A stretch of 64,000 nt of DNA from Bartonella sp. M0177 (GCF_016102285.1 NZ_JACFOY010000001.1:1612001-1676000); one strand, 5' to 3'; positions 9,655 to 17,713 are shown, counted from the first letter of the stretch. Numbers and translations are program-made. The notes: generated from the sequence alone by a model not told the origin.

Positions 9655-9822
9655 TTAAGAAGGGTAGACATTTTTTGTTTTCCTTCTGTTCACTTCCTTG
9701 TCGAAAATTTTGACAACATTCTCCATTTTTCGACTTTTGTCAGCAGACCGTGAATAATGTCTTGCCATTTCAATTGTCTTTTGTCCCAACGCATTGCCAT
9801 GCCTATATTTTCGGACAATGTT
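9655..9822 (-). pseudogene. C-terminal remnant of a phage-type tyrosine recombinase
   Basis: On the minus strand one open frame of about 55 codons, without a usable start, encodes LGQKTIEMARHYSRSADKS followed by RKMENVVKIFDKEVNRR and ends at TAA (9655-9657). This matches the last part of site-specific integrases common in Rhizobiales (pattern LGxKTIxMAxHYS, with the catalytic tyrosine in HYS, then an EVNRRRTK tail). Everything upstream, including the Arg and His catalytic residues, is missing. It lies about 70 bases from the 3' end of tRNA-Lys, as expected for an integrase left by a tRNA-targeted island. Assignment is by eye. Confidence 0.75.
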
Positions 9823-9904
9823 TGAAAATAGTTAAACGGATCTCGCTTATTTTTCTAAAATTATTGCAGCAGAATCGAAACACAAACTTAATCTGCAATG
9901 CCTT

Positions 9905-10600
9905 TCAGACAAACTGTCTTTCTTTTGAATAGTGTCTGTTGATGCGTTCTGCAAAAAAACTCAATGCCATACAGAGCACGAAGTAAACAACCCCGACGAA
10001 TAGATAGATTTCTGTTGAATAAGCGCCTGTCAAGCGACCGTCAATTTGACGCGCCAAGGTCAGAAATTCTTGTGTACCTATGATGTATGCCAAAGACGTA
10101 TCTTTCGTAAGCGAAATACATTGGTTGATAAATGATGGTGCCATGCGTGGCAGTGCTTGTGGCAAAATCAAAAACCATAGAACTTTCCACCTATTAAATC
10201 CTAGTGCTAGTCCGGCTGCCCATTGATCGTCGCCAACGCTGTGCAGACCTGCTGCAACAGAATGACCAAGATAAGCACCGCCAACCAAGGATAAGGCCAA
10301 AACAATAGTCTGTACTTTTGGCGCAGATATGCCAAGCGTCATGGGAAGCAAAAAATAGATCCAGAAAATTAACATCAAAATCGGGATGGCCCGGAAAAAC
10401 CCGAGAATAGTAACCAGAACCAACTGCCATTTCGGACCCGACATAACAAGCAGGATACCAGATAAAAGACCGAACAAAGCTGATAAGACAGCTGAAAAAA
10501 CGCACAATATTAATGTTAAAGCCAAGCCGCCTATCGGCCCGTTTGGCCAAGCACCAATCATCAAATATTCAAAATTATCGAAAATGAACGAGAAGTTCAT
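9905..10600 (-). CDS. Polar amino acid ABC transporter permease (HisM/GltK type)
   Basis: Membrane subunit of a polar amino-acid importer, 231 residues with about five spans. It begins with LTLILCVFSAVLSALFGLLSG, as usual for the HEQ family. The cytoplasmic EAA loop is near residues 128-155 (AAGLALGFNRWKVLWFLILP followed by QALPRMAPSFINQ), and SLTKDTSLAYIIGTQEF is characteristic of glutamate/aspartate/glutamine permeases. It overlaps the upstream permease gene by four bases. No ATP-binding protein gene follows; the next 320 bases are integrase debris and the tRNA. The complex must therefore borrow an ATPase or be defective. Confidence 0.92.
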   Translation of the reverse strand: MNFSFIFDNFEYLMIGAWPNGPIGGLALTLILCVFSAVLSALFGLLSGILLVMSGPKWQLVLVTILGFFRAIPILMLIFWIYFLLPMTLGISAPKVQTIVLALSLVGGAYLGHSVAAGLHSVGDDQWAAGLALGFNRWKVLWFLILPQALPRMAPSFINQCISLTKDTSLAYIIGTQEFLTLARQIDGRLTGAYSTEIYLFVGVVYFVLCMALSFFAERINRHYSKERQFV

Positions 10601-11322
10601 GCCTGAACCCTCCGACCAGTGCTTTTAAGCCGACGTGTTTCAATAATGCGTCCGATTATCTCGATAAGCGCAATGGTTATTAAATATAATACTGTCAAAA
10701 TAAGATAGACAGGAAAAGCCAAAAGTGACCGCGTTTCAATTTGGCTTGCAACATAGAAAAGTTCGGCAACACCTATCGAGGCTGTTAGAGAAGAGTTTTT
10801 TAACGCCATCATATATTGGCCGAGCAGTGGTGAAAGCGCGTTGCGTACCGCTTGCGGTAAAATTATAAAACGGAATGCCTGGCTTGGCGTAAAACCAAGG
10901 GCATAGGCAGCAGATTCCTGATTTATCGGTACAGTCTTTATACCAGCCCGCAATTCTTCTGCGATATAGGCGGCTGTATAGAGTGCCAAACCAATAAATC
11001 CGTATATAAACTCATATGACGGCCAATTTAATGTAAGTGGGCCGAAAACCCATTGATGTGCATCCAGTAACCAAAATCTGATACTGTCCGGTACAAAACG
11101 GCTAACCCCGAAGTACCAAAAAAAAAGTTGAACCAGCAATGGTGTATTTCGAAAAATCGCTATGTAAGCTTTGGAAAAAGTATTGAAAGGCCAAAACCGG
11201 CTTATGCGCATACTGCATAAGACGGCACCGAGTAATGAGGCGGCGATACATGAAAGAATAGTAAGGGCAATGGTTACCTGATAACCGTTCCATATCCAAC
11301 CTAAATACTCGTGTGACAGCAT
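10597..11322 (-). CDS. Polar amino acid ABC transporter permease (HisQ/GltJ type)
   Basis: Second membrane subunit of the same importer, 241 residues. It has the typical start with VTIALTILSCIAASLLGAVL, then FRNTPLLVQLFFWYFG, which is a hallmark of GltJ/HisQ-type permeases, and an EAA loop (SAAYALGFTPSQAFRFIILP followed by QAVRNALSPLLGQ) near residues 137-168. ALKNSSLTASIGVAELFY follows, as in amino-acid permeases. It lies between the binding-protein gene (about 100 bases upstream) and the partner permease (4-base overlap), so the three form one operon. Substrate class (acidic amino acids or glutamine) is inferred from family resemblance. Confidence 0.92.
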   Translation of the reverse strand: MLSHEYLGWIWNGYQVTIALTILSCIAASLLGAVLCSMRISRFWPFNTFSKAYIAIFRNTPLLVQLFFWYFGVSRFVPDSIRFWLLDAHQWVFGPLTLNWPSYEFIYGFIGLALYTAAYIAEELRAGIKTVPINQESAAYALGFTPSQAFRFIILPQAVRNALSPLLGQYMMALKNSSLTASIGVAELFYVASQIETRSLLAFPVYLILTVLYLITIALIEIIGRIIETRRLKSTGRRVQA

Positions 11323-11426
11323 GTGCTCTACTCAAAAGTCTTGCGTATAATTTTTTGTTCTTGGAACAGACAAAAGAGCCGATTGTGCCGGCTCCTTCGA
11401 AAAAGTCTTATGTCGGATGAAGAAAA

Positions 11427-12236
11427 TTATTTTTTATCGCCAATCTTGAACAATCTGGGGAGCGGAGTTTTGCTATCGGGGCCGAACCATTTATTGTAAA
11501 TTGTTTCCGCTTTTCCTGTCTTTTCCAAATCCAGCAGAGTTTCATTGACAACATTAACAAGCGCAGTTTCACCCTTGGGTGCTGCTGCTGCCATGTAATC
11601 ATTGGAAATGGTGAACGCTGGCACCTCATATTGATCTTTGTCCGGGACATTTGCCAATAAACCAACAAGCTTCGGACCATCTTGTGTGATGGCTTGCACA
11701 TTACCGTTTCGCAACGCAGCAAAAGCAAATGGCGTGTCATCGTAAGTAATAATTGTTGCTGTCGGATACAAATTTTTCAGATTGATTTCATTGGTTGTGC
11801 CTTTATCTGCGCCTATGCGCAAATTTGCCAGTTGGTCAGCTGATTTTAAAAACCCTTTTTTGGCAATAAATTGTTGACCTGAAGCAAAATAGGGAATGGA
11901 GAAATCAACCTGCTGGGCGCGCTCCGGTGTGACCGTGAAATTCGCCACAACCAAATCCACCTGACCTGAAGTCAAAAGAGGTATGCGGTTTGCCGGATTG
12001 GTTGGATGAATTTCCAATTTGACGCCAAGTTTGTCAGCAACAGCTTGAGCAAAATCAACATCAAGTCCCGTGATCTGTTTTGTTTTTTCATCAACAAAAC
12101 CAAACGGTGGATTGCTATCAAAAGATGCAACTTTTAGAACGCCAGCTTTTTTTATGTCGTCAAGACGATCAGCATATGCGGCGCTAGCAAAAAGCACGAG
12201 AGCTGCAGCCAATAATGTGGAAAAATAACGCTTCAT
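11427..12236 (-). CDS. Periplasmic amino acid-binding protein of the ABC importer
   Basis: Solute-binding protein of SBP family 3 (GltI/GlnH/PEB1-like). The start at 12236 (MKRYF) is preferred because AGGA sits at the right distance before it; an ATG 15 bases further up lacks a ribosome site. A signal peptide of about 22 residues (LLAAALVLFASAAYA) ends at AYA. Typical family blocks follow: GVLKVASFDSNPPFGFVDE, GLDVDFAQAVADKLGVKLE and DLVVANFTVTPERAQQVDFS. The last contains the conserved stretch (I/V)xxxTxTxER that contacts the ligand amino group. First gene of the operon with two permeases. Confidence 0.93.
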   Translation of the reverse strand: MKRYFSTLLAAALVLFASAAYADRLDDIKKAGVLKVASFDSNPPFGFVDEKTKQITGLDVDFAQAVADKLGVKLEIHPTNPANRIPLLTSGQVDLVVANFTVTPERAQQVDFSIPYFASGQQFIAKKGFLKSADQLANLRIGADKGTTNEINLKNLYPTATIITYDDTPFAFAALRNGNVQAITQDGPKLVGLLANVPDKDQYEVPAFTISNDYMAAAAPKGETALVNVVNETLLDLEKTGKAETIYNKWFGPDSKTPLPRLFKIGDKK

Positions 12237-12353
12237 GATGATCCTGTTCATGGTAGTTGGAATGATGTTTTCATTCTCTCCATTTCCAGCGGCAATATAA
12301 GGAACATATTGCTAAACCAGTTGTTACAATTAGAAAAAATTTTTAGGAATTGA

Positions 12354-12751
12354 ATGTTTTTGGGTTATGCAAACCTAACCGGATTGCTACGGTTATTTTT
12401 GCAAAATCTGGAAGCGATTGAAAAGCACTTTGCAACCGCAAGGGCGCCACACCTCATTGAGCATTTACCAGACAACGGCTCATGCTACACTGCATTGGAA
12501 ACGAGGCAGTTTGCAGTAGCGCTTAATCTCAAGCCCTCCTTTACGCCGGTCAAAAGCCCGCTATCAAACGGTATTTCGGAAGCTTTTGTCAAAACGCTTA
12601 AACGCGATTATATCAAAATATCCAATTTTCCGGATTCCAAATCAGCTCTTCGGCAGATCAATGGATGGATTAAGGATTATATGAAATCCATCCACATTTC
12701 GCGCTCAATATGAACTCTCCAAGGATGTTCAAAAGGGCAATAAATCAATAG
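12354..12751 (+). pseudogene. IS3-family transposase (OrfB) remnant, frameshifted
   Basis: The last part of a DDE integrase-core transposase. DNGSCYTALETR carries the second catalytic Asp and GISEAFVKTLKRDY the catalytic Glu; SPLSNG sits between them. The N-terminal half, including the first catalytic Asp, and OrfA are missing. The open frame stops at 12713, but the conserved end (NSPRMFKRAINQ, matching the usual YRSPREF tail) continues in the +1 frame to a TAG at 12749-12751, so at least one indel lies near 12705. No terminal inverted repeats are evident. It cannot be active. Confidence 0.85.
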
Positions 12752-12895
12752 ATCACCGCTCAAACGGGAAGAAGTACATCAATTGATCTATAACCAATTA
12801 TATTATATAATTACCCTGTATTCATGAAGAATAATGTATTTTAGGTGTATTAAGACATGACGGCTTAAGTTGCCTTCAATTTATGGAGTGCCGTT

Positions 12896-13537
12896 ATGAT
12901 TAATTCTGTATTTAATAATGGCCGTATGTCAGGTGCAGAAACGGCTTTACACTTGCTGAAGTCCAACGAGACCAATCAATTCAATAGCGACACTAAAGGT
13001 TCAAGAGGTATATCCCCGACCGTTGCCGCTTCTGGCAACACTCCTCTTTCTGCGTCTTCATCTGATGCAATATCCAGAATTCAAGAACTTATCGCAGGCA
13101 AAATCGATGTTAATGCTGTTCAGACTGGTTCTGTTTATCATGATACCATGACAAGCATTGCTGAATCTTTAAGGAATGGATCGTCTGTTTCAGCTGATGG
13201 AACAATTACAGCAAATCCCAACATGACCGATGAAGAATTGAAGGAATTATTCACTCAAGTTATGAAAAGCCATATTGCTCAAGGTAAAATTAGTGATTCT
13301 GGGTTAGTCGAAGCTATCCAATCCGGTAAATTTGAAATTGTCCTTGAAGGCGATATGATTGGTAACCCGATATTTAAACAAGGTAGTTTTAAAGTTGTCG
13401 GGGATGGATATGGCTTTATTAGTGATAAAACTTGGAGATCAGAAGCTGATAATGAGGCAATCAATGCTTTTCAAGCTTCTGGTAAACGCGTCATTGAATC
13501 GGGAATTGGACCAATGCGCTTCGGGATTATTTTTTAA
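12896..13537 (+). CDS. Orphan protein of unknown function, 213 residues
   Basis: Intact ORF with GGAG eight bases before the ATG. I do not recognise the family. The first ~55 residues are rich in Ser, Asn and Thr and look flexible. The middle (60-150) appears helical (SDAISRIQELIAGKIDVNAV and MTDEELKELFTQVMKSHIAQ). The end is more beta-like (FEIVLEGDMIGNPIFKQGSF, then VVGDGYGFISDKTW). There is no signal peptide or membrane span. It sits in the decayed segment between an IS3 remnant and a broken secreted-protein gene, yet it is itself undamaged. Acquisition with the island and a secreted or effector role are both possible but unsupported. Confidence 0.6.
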   Translation: MINSVFNNGRMSGAETALHLLKSNETNQFNSDTKGSRGISPTVAASGNTPLSASSSDAISRIQELIAGKIDVNAVQTGSVYHDTMTSIAESLRNGSSVSADGTITANPNMTDEELKELFTQVMKSHIAQGKISDSGLVEAIQSGKFEIVLEGDMIGNPIFKQGSFKVVGDGYGFISDKTWRSEADNEAINAFQASGKRVIESGIGPMRFGIIF

Positions 13538-13576
13538 ATAATCTATTCTGACCCTAACATATTATCGCAGGAAAAT

Positions 13577-13784
13577 ATGAAAAACTACTTGTCGCTTTTG
13601 GTGCATTAACTGCTGTTTGTGCTTTTCCGGTGCTTCTCATGCTGCGCAGCTAACTGTTTATCATTATAATGGAACTGGCGAAAGCGTTAGCATTGCTAAT
13701 GGCATTAATTGCAATGGTGGGTCGTGCTCTGGTCGATATTTACTTGCAGCTGGACGGCGGCCATTCAACGGGGTTTACTTTTAG
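13577..13784 (+). pseudogene. Small secreted-protein gene broken by two single-base deletions
   Basis: As it stands the ATG at 13577 runs into a stop after ten codons. Adding one A to the run of five after the ATG and one T to the run of four near 13632 restores a clean product: a signal peptide (MKKLLVAFGALTAVCAFSG, then ASHA) followed by a Gly/Ser/Asn/Cys-rich mature part (QLTVYHYNGTGESV, NGINCNGGSCSG) ending at TAG 13782-13784. AGGAAAAT precedes the start. Both lesions are in short homopolymers, so sequencing error must be excluded. The family is not recognised. Confidence 0.55.
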
Positions 13785-14090
13785 AGAAAAATACGCCGTT
13801 CGGCTTGGTTGGGCGCATTGCCGCCAATGCCTGCTGAAACCAACTTGTGTTTTTTACCTTCCCTTCAAGCTCGAGTTGGAATGACGGTCTTTTCCATCCC
13901 TTGTTCATGATCAGTTTTTCAAGGTACTTATTAAGTTCTCAAGCATGCTTTTCTACAAATGTTGGCAGAATACTTCTCGAACTTTGCGATGGCTGATGAT
14001 CTGCATATTGTTGTTTGAGCCTTTTGTTACCAGTGCTACAACCATAAAAACAGACGCCGAGCTTATCAAAAGAATTTTTATGTGCATCTT
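13756..14090 (-). pseudogene. Decayed gene on the minus strand, unknown family
   Basis: Minus-strand translation gives a plausible coding stretch, ELNKYLEKLIMNKGWKRPSF followed by QLELEGKVKNTSWFQQALAA, up to a stop near 13756. A TGA interrupts the same frame just before it (preceded by LPTFVEKHA). Further upstream, in another frame, a start-like segment MHIKILLISSASVFMVVALV ends at TAG. The pieces look like one gene with a frameshift and a nonsense codon. No family recognised. The overlapping plus-strand frames in this area look spurious. Confidence 0.4.
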
Positions 14091-14175
14091 TATCTCATCT
14101 TATTCGGACGACGGTGATCTCATCCGTTCCGGGTCATTGACAATTTATTTCCCGGCATTTTCAAAAGAAGAGTAG

Positions 14176-14570
14176 ACACCTTTCTATAATAGCTGGTCTG
14201 CTTCATAACATATGAAATTACGCCAAACCGCTTTATTCAAAGCCTAAGCTATTTTTTCTGTTTCAGCCGAACTATTTTAATCGAAAAGTGTGCGTAAAGC
14301 CGAATTCATAGTCGCAACGCTTTCGTTTCAATATCAGAGCGAACGCGCGAACGTGCGATGATCTCGCGTATATTTTCCGAAAATCCCATACTGTGTTCAC
14401 GGTTTGCAAGCGGAACAATGCACCAATTTTTTGGCTGCTCACACTGTACACAAATTCTGTTAGTCACTTTCAAAAGCGAACGCGTATGAGTCCAAATTTA
14501 ATAAATATTGAAATATAAACATTTCTTTATATCCAGTTGACGATTACATTTTCTTGTGTCAAACGGTAAA
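14176..14570. other. Intergenic region before the metE riboswitch
   Basis: No intact gene. On the minus strand (about 14310-14475) there is a 53-codon stretch without an ATG near its start. It reads NRICVQCEQPKNWCIVPLAN and later FSENIREIIARSRVRSDIET, then a stop. Its composition is protein-like and it may be another gene fragment, but I cannot place it. The promoter for the metE leader should lie near 14500-14560. Confidence 0.35.
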
Positions 14571-14572
14571 TG

Positions 14573-14770
14573 TCGTGGTTCTCTATTTTCAAAGAATAGA
14601 GCTAAGAGGGAATTCGGTGAGGATATTTTCCGGTGCCGAAGCTGCCCCCGCAACTGTAAACGGCGAGCCGATATTGATAAAGCCACTGGAATGATTTCCG
14701 GGAAGGTAGATAAAGGCATTGACCCGTAAGCCAGGAGACCTGCCGCGACAAATATTGTCCACGGGCGGGG
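14573..14770 (+). promoter_or_regulatory. Cobalamin (AdoCbl) riboswitch controlling metE
   Basis: The conserved core is plain: a GGGAA..CGGTG segment near 14610, GCTGCCCCCGCAACTGTAA at about 14640-14658, and the B12 box AGCCAGGAGACCTGCC at 14729-14744. A CTCTATT/AATAGAG stem lies at its 5' side. Downstream, CCCTT-ATT-AAGGG (about 14833-14845) can hide the metE ribosome site, and GAGATCG/CGATCTC forms another hairpin at about 14791. The layout suggests that B12 shuts off translation of the B12-independent synthase. Confidence 0.95.
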
Positions 14771-14851
14771 TGTCCCGGTTAGGTGCTTATGGAGATCGGT
14801 CGATCTCTTGGGTGTCTTCGTGCCCTTCGCTCCCTTATTAAGGGTAGTAAA

Positions 14852-17191
14852 ATGACTTCACATATAATCAAATCCGCATCGTTGGGGTTTTCTCGCATCG
14901 GTGCGAAACGCGAATTAAAAACAGCTCTCGAACAGTTCTGGAAAGGTAATATTTCCAAGGATGACTTATTAAAAACTGCTGCCGAATTAAGAAAAAGACA
15001 TTGGAAACTGCAAAAAGACAAAGGCATTGACGTTATACCGTCGAATGATTTTTCTTTGTATGACCATGTCCTTGATACGGCCATTATGGTTGGCGCCATT
15101 CCTGCCGAATATACGCATGGTCGTGAAAATAGCGATATTTTAGAAACCTATTTTGCAATGGCGCGCGGCCGCGAAGGCAATAATGATTGCCAGTGCGGAA
15201 ATCATCACATTGACAGTGATATCAAGGCACTGGAAATGACAAAATGGTTTGATACGAATTATCATTATATCGTCCCTGAAATAAACGCCAAACAAAGCTT
15301 CAAGCTCCACTCAGAGAAACTTATAACAGAGTTTCTCGAAGCAAAGGCTGAAGGCATTGTGACAAGACCCGTTCTTCTGGGACCAGTAACTTTTCTACTG
15401 CTTTCGAAATGTCGTAAAGATGACATTGAACCATTGTCATTGCTCTCTCGACTCCTGCCAGTCTATCAGGATGTTCTGGCGCATTTGAAATCTGTCGGTT
15501 GCCCCTGGGTGCAAATTGATGAGCCCATCCTTGTGACGGATCTCGATGCCAATCAGAAATCCGCCTTTGACTATGCTTATAAAATTCTTGGCGACACAGA
15601 AAAATTTCCAAGCATTATGCTGACCAGTTATTTTGGAGATGTCGGTGATAACCTTAAAACTGTTTTGTCTTTACCGGTTAAAGGCTATCACATTGATCTT
15701 GTTCGCGGGAAAAAACAGCTTGAAGCCTTTATCTCGAATATCCGGCCTGAACAGACGCTTTCTCTCGGTGTCATTGATGGGCGTAACATCTGGCGTAGCG
15801 ATCTCGATGCTTTGATTGACTGGCTTAAGCCGGTTGTTGAAAAACTGGGAAGAGAGCACGTTCAGATTGCCACATCCTGTTCGCTACTTCATGTTCCCAT
15901 CGATCTTGATCTTGAAGTCAATCTTGATGAAGAGCTGAAATCATGGCTTGCCTTTGCCAGCCAGAAACTTGATGAACTCCATATTCTTTGTCAGGCATTA
16001 TCGGGCAATGCGGCCGCTGTGACTGAAAAACTCACCGCCAATAAAGCAGCATTAAACGAAAGAAAATCATCAAAACGCATCCGCAATGACCTTGTTCAAA
16101 AACAGCTTCAAAATGCCAAAAAAGATAGCGCGCGTCGCTCTTCTCCTTACTCGATAAGGCATGAAAAACAAAAAGCTATTCTGAATTTGCCCCCTTTTCC
16201 AACAACGACAATCGGATCCTTTCCCCAATCCGCTGATGTTCGCAAAGCCCGTTCGGATTATACAAAGGGAATAATTGATAAAGCAGCTTACGAGAAATTT
16301 ATTACAACGCGGATCCACGAAGCGATCAAGTGGCAGGAAGAGGTAGGGCTTGATGTTCTGGTGCATGGTGAATTTGAACGAAACGACATGGTTCAATATT
16401 TTGGCGAACAATTGGAAGGCTTTGCTTTTACCCGACACGGTTGGGTACAAAGTTATGGCTCGCGTTGCGTCCGTCCACCCGTCATTTTCGGGGATGTTTC
16501 CCGATTGAGGCCGATGACCGTCAAATGGTGGCAAGTCGCGCAATCGTTCACCTCGAAGATCGTGAAAGGTATGTTAACCGGACCTGTTACCATTCTGAAT
16601 TGGTCATTCGTCAGAGATGATCAACCGCGAGAAGAAACATGCAGGCAAATTGCCTTGGCAATTCGCAATGAAGTTGAAGATCTTGAAAAGGCTGGCGCTA
16701 AAATCATCCAGATTGATGAGGCAGCCTTACGGGAAGGACTGCCGCTCAAAGAAAAGGATAAAGCTTATTATCTTGAATGGGCTGTTCAATGCTTTCGCTT
16801 ATGTCAAAATACGGTGAAAGACGCTACCCAGATCCATACCCATATGTGCTATTCGGAGTTTAATGATATCATTTCCGCCATTGCCGATATGGATGCAGAT
16901 GTTATCTCTATAGAAACGTCACGCTCCAAGATGGAGCTTCTCGATGTCTTCAAACGATTCAAATATCCGAATGAAATTGGTCCTGGAGTCTATGATATCC
17001 ATTCACCGCGTGTACCTTCTACAGCAGAAATCCTCGAGCTTCTCGGATATGCGCTGGAACGTTTGGAGGCGAGACAGCTTTGGGTTAACCCCGATTGCGG
17101 TTTAAAAACACGACAATGGGAAGAAGTGAAACCTGCCATTGCACATATGGTTGCCGCTGCCAAAACTTTGAGAAAGACAATTATGGTTTAA
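14852..17191 (+). CDS. metE: 5-methyltetrahydropteroyltriglutamate-homocysteine methyltransferase (B12-independent methionine synthase)
   Basis: Last step of methionine synthesis, moving a methyl group from methyl-tetrahydrofolate triglutamate to homocysteine without cobalamin. About 779 residues, close to the usual ~755-790. An N-terminal half (SLGFSRIGAKRELKTALEQF) is followed by the catalytic C-terminal half (FPTTTIGSFPQSADVRKARS, TGPVTILNWSFVRDD, IDEAALREGLPLK, HTHMCYSEF with zinc His and Cys ligands, IHSPRVPS, and WVNPDCGLKTR with the last zinc Cys). The start at 14852 matches family N-termini (MTSHIIKSASLGFSRIG) and has AAGGG upstream; the frame is open 23 codons earlier but that part is riboswitch. 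Regulated by the B12 riboswitch, which implies that a B12-dependent MetH exists elsewhere. Confidence 0.97.
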   Translation: MTSHIIKSASLGFSRIGAKRELKTALEQFWKGNISKDDLLKTAAELRKRHWKLQKDKGIDVIPSNDFSLYDHVLDTAIMVGAIPAEYTHGRENSDILETYFAMARGREGNNDCQCGNHHIDSDIKALEMTKWFDTNYHYIVPEINAKQSFKLHSEKLITEFLEAKAEGIVTRPVLLGPVTFLLLSKCRKDDIEPLSLLSRLLPVYQDVLAHLKSVGCPWVQIDEPILVTDLDANQKSAFDYAYKILGDTEKFPSIMLTSYFGDVGDNLKTVLSLPVKGYHIDLVRGKKQLEAFISNIRPEQTLSLGVIDGRNIWRSDLDALIDWLKPVVEKLGREHVQIATSCSLLHVPIDLDLEVNLDEELKSWLAFASQKLDELHILCQALSGNAAAVTEKLTANKAALNERKSSKRIRNDLVQKQLQNAKKDSARRSSPYSIRHEKQKAILNLPPFPTTTIGSFPQSADVRKARSDYTKGIIDKAAYEKFITTRIHEAIKWQEEVGLDVLVHGEFERNDMVQYFGEQLEGFAFTRHGWVQSYGSRCVRPPVIFGDVSRLRPMTVKWWQVAQSFTSKIVKGMLTGPVTILNWSFVRDDQPREETCRQIALAIRNEVEDLEKAGAKIIQIDEAALREGLPLKEKDKAYYLEWAVQCFRLCQNTVKDATQIHTHMCYSEFNDIISAIADMDADVISIETSRSKMELLDVFKRFKYPNEIGPGVYDIHSPRVPSTAEILELLGYALERLEARQLWVNPDCGLKTRQWEEVKPAIAHMVAAAKTLRKTIMV

Positions 17192-17235
17192 CCGACAGTG
17201 CAAAAAGTTTTTGGCACTTCTTGTAATGCCACGCC

Positions 17236-17382
17236 TTAACTCATGATAGTCATAACATTTACAACTATAGGAGCACCGTTCCAATCGAACCGGTGCTCCG
17301 ACTTTTTATCAGGAAGATGCGTAAACAACCCGACACCGTCGCAGAACGTCTTTGAACCGCCCCATTTGGCGACTTTGATCAT
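17236..17382 (-). CDS. Possible 48-residue ORF or downstream part of a decayed gene
   Basis: Minus-strand ATG at 17382 opens a 48-codon frame with a protein-like product (MIKVAKWGGSKTFCDGVGLF, then THLPDKKSEHRFDWNGAP), ending at TAA 17236. It is in the same frame as the kup-like fragment just upstream, separated from it by one TAG. It has no clear ribosome site. It could be a small gene or pseudogene debris. Confidence 0.3.
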   Translation of the reverse strand: MIKVAKWGGSKTFCDGVGLFTHLPDKKSEHRFDWNGAPIVVNVMTIMS

Positions 17383-17383
17383 G

Positions 17384-17560
17384 ATTGTCTAATCTATTAA
17401 GCCTGCAACGATAGAACTGTATCCGGAACGTCCAACGTCTGCATAAAGCGCTTCGGCGCAAAATGTCTTTGCCAAGTTCATCATTGGTTACAATTGCGCA
17501 CACATTGATGTTGCTAACAAAAAAGTTTTCCAATTGCACAATCGAGTTTTGACAGATGGT
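17384..17560 (-). pseudogene. Fragment of a second Kup potassium transporter
   Basis: Minus-strand translation contains AEALYADVGRSGYSSIVAGL, which lines up with the intact Kup in this window (AEALYADLGHFGRRPIVAAW). Upstream in a second frame, FFVSNINVCAIVTNDE aligns with YIVSNPATSFAAVG at the right distance, so there is an indel between the two. The DNA is also similar: CCAACGTCTGCATAAAGCGC here against CCAAGATCGGCATAAAGTGC at about 23430. Only about 55 codons of the ~640 remain. Many alphaproteobacteria carry two kup copies, so this is probably what is left of the second. Confidence 0.6.
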
Positions 17561-17713
17561 CATAGTCTAGGCGAGATTGGTTTGGTTTAAAGTCGACTGG
17601 AAAAATGTTTTTTAAAAAATACGTTGGCTACAATCAGAAAACCAGAAATTAGTTTTCAAGCAAAAGGCAGTTTTCCCGATCGCTATCACCACAGATGGAA
17701 AGTCAGAAAATGT

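Noticed and set aside
9750-9932. Plus-strand frame of 60 codons between tRNA-Lys and the permease gene
   Set aside because: It lies antisense to the integrase remnant, has no ribosome site, and its composition is not protein-like.
13669-13884. Plus-strand frame of 71 codons after the orphan gene
   Set aside because: It is a shifted reading of the broken secreted-protein gene; the restored frame gives a much better product.
14160-14250. A second copy of the tRNA-Lys 3' end as a right attachment site
   Set aside because: I looked for the T-arm/acceptor sequence near 14.2 kb and found only the short GTAGACA motif.
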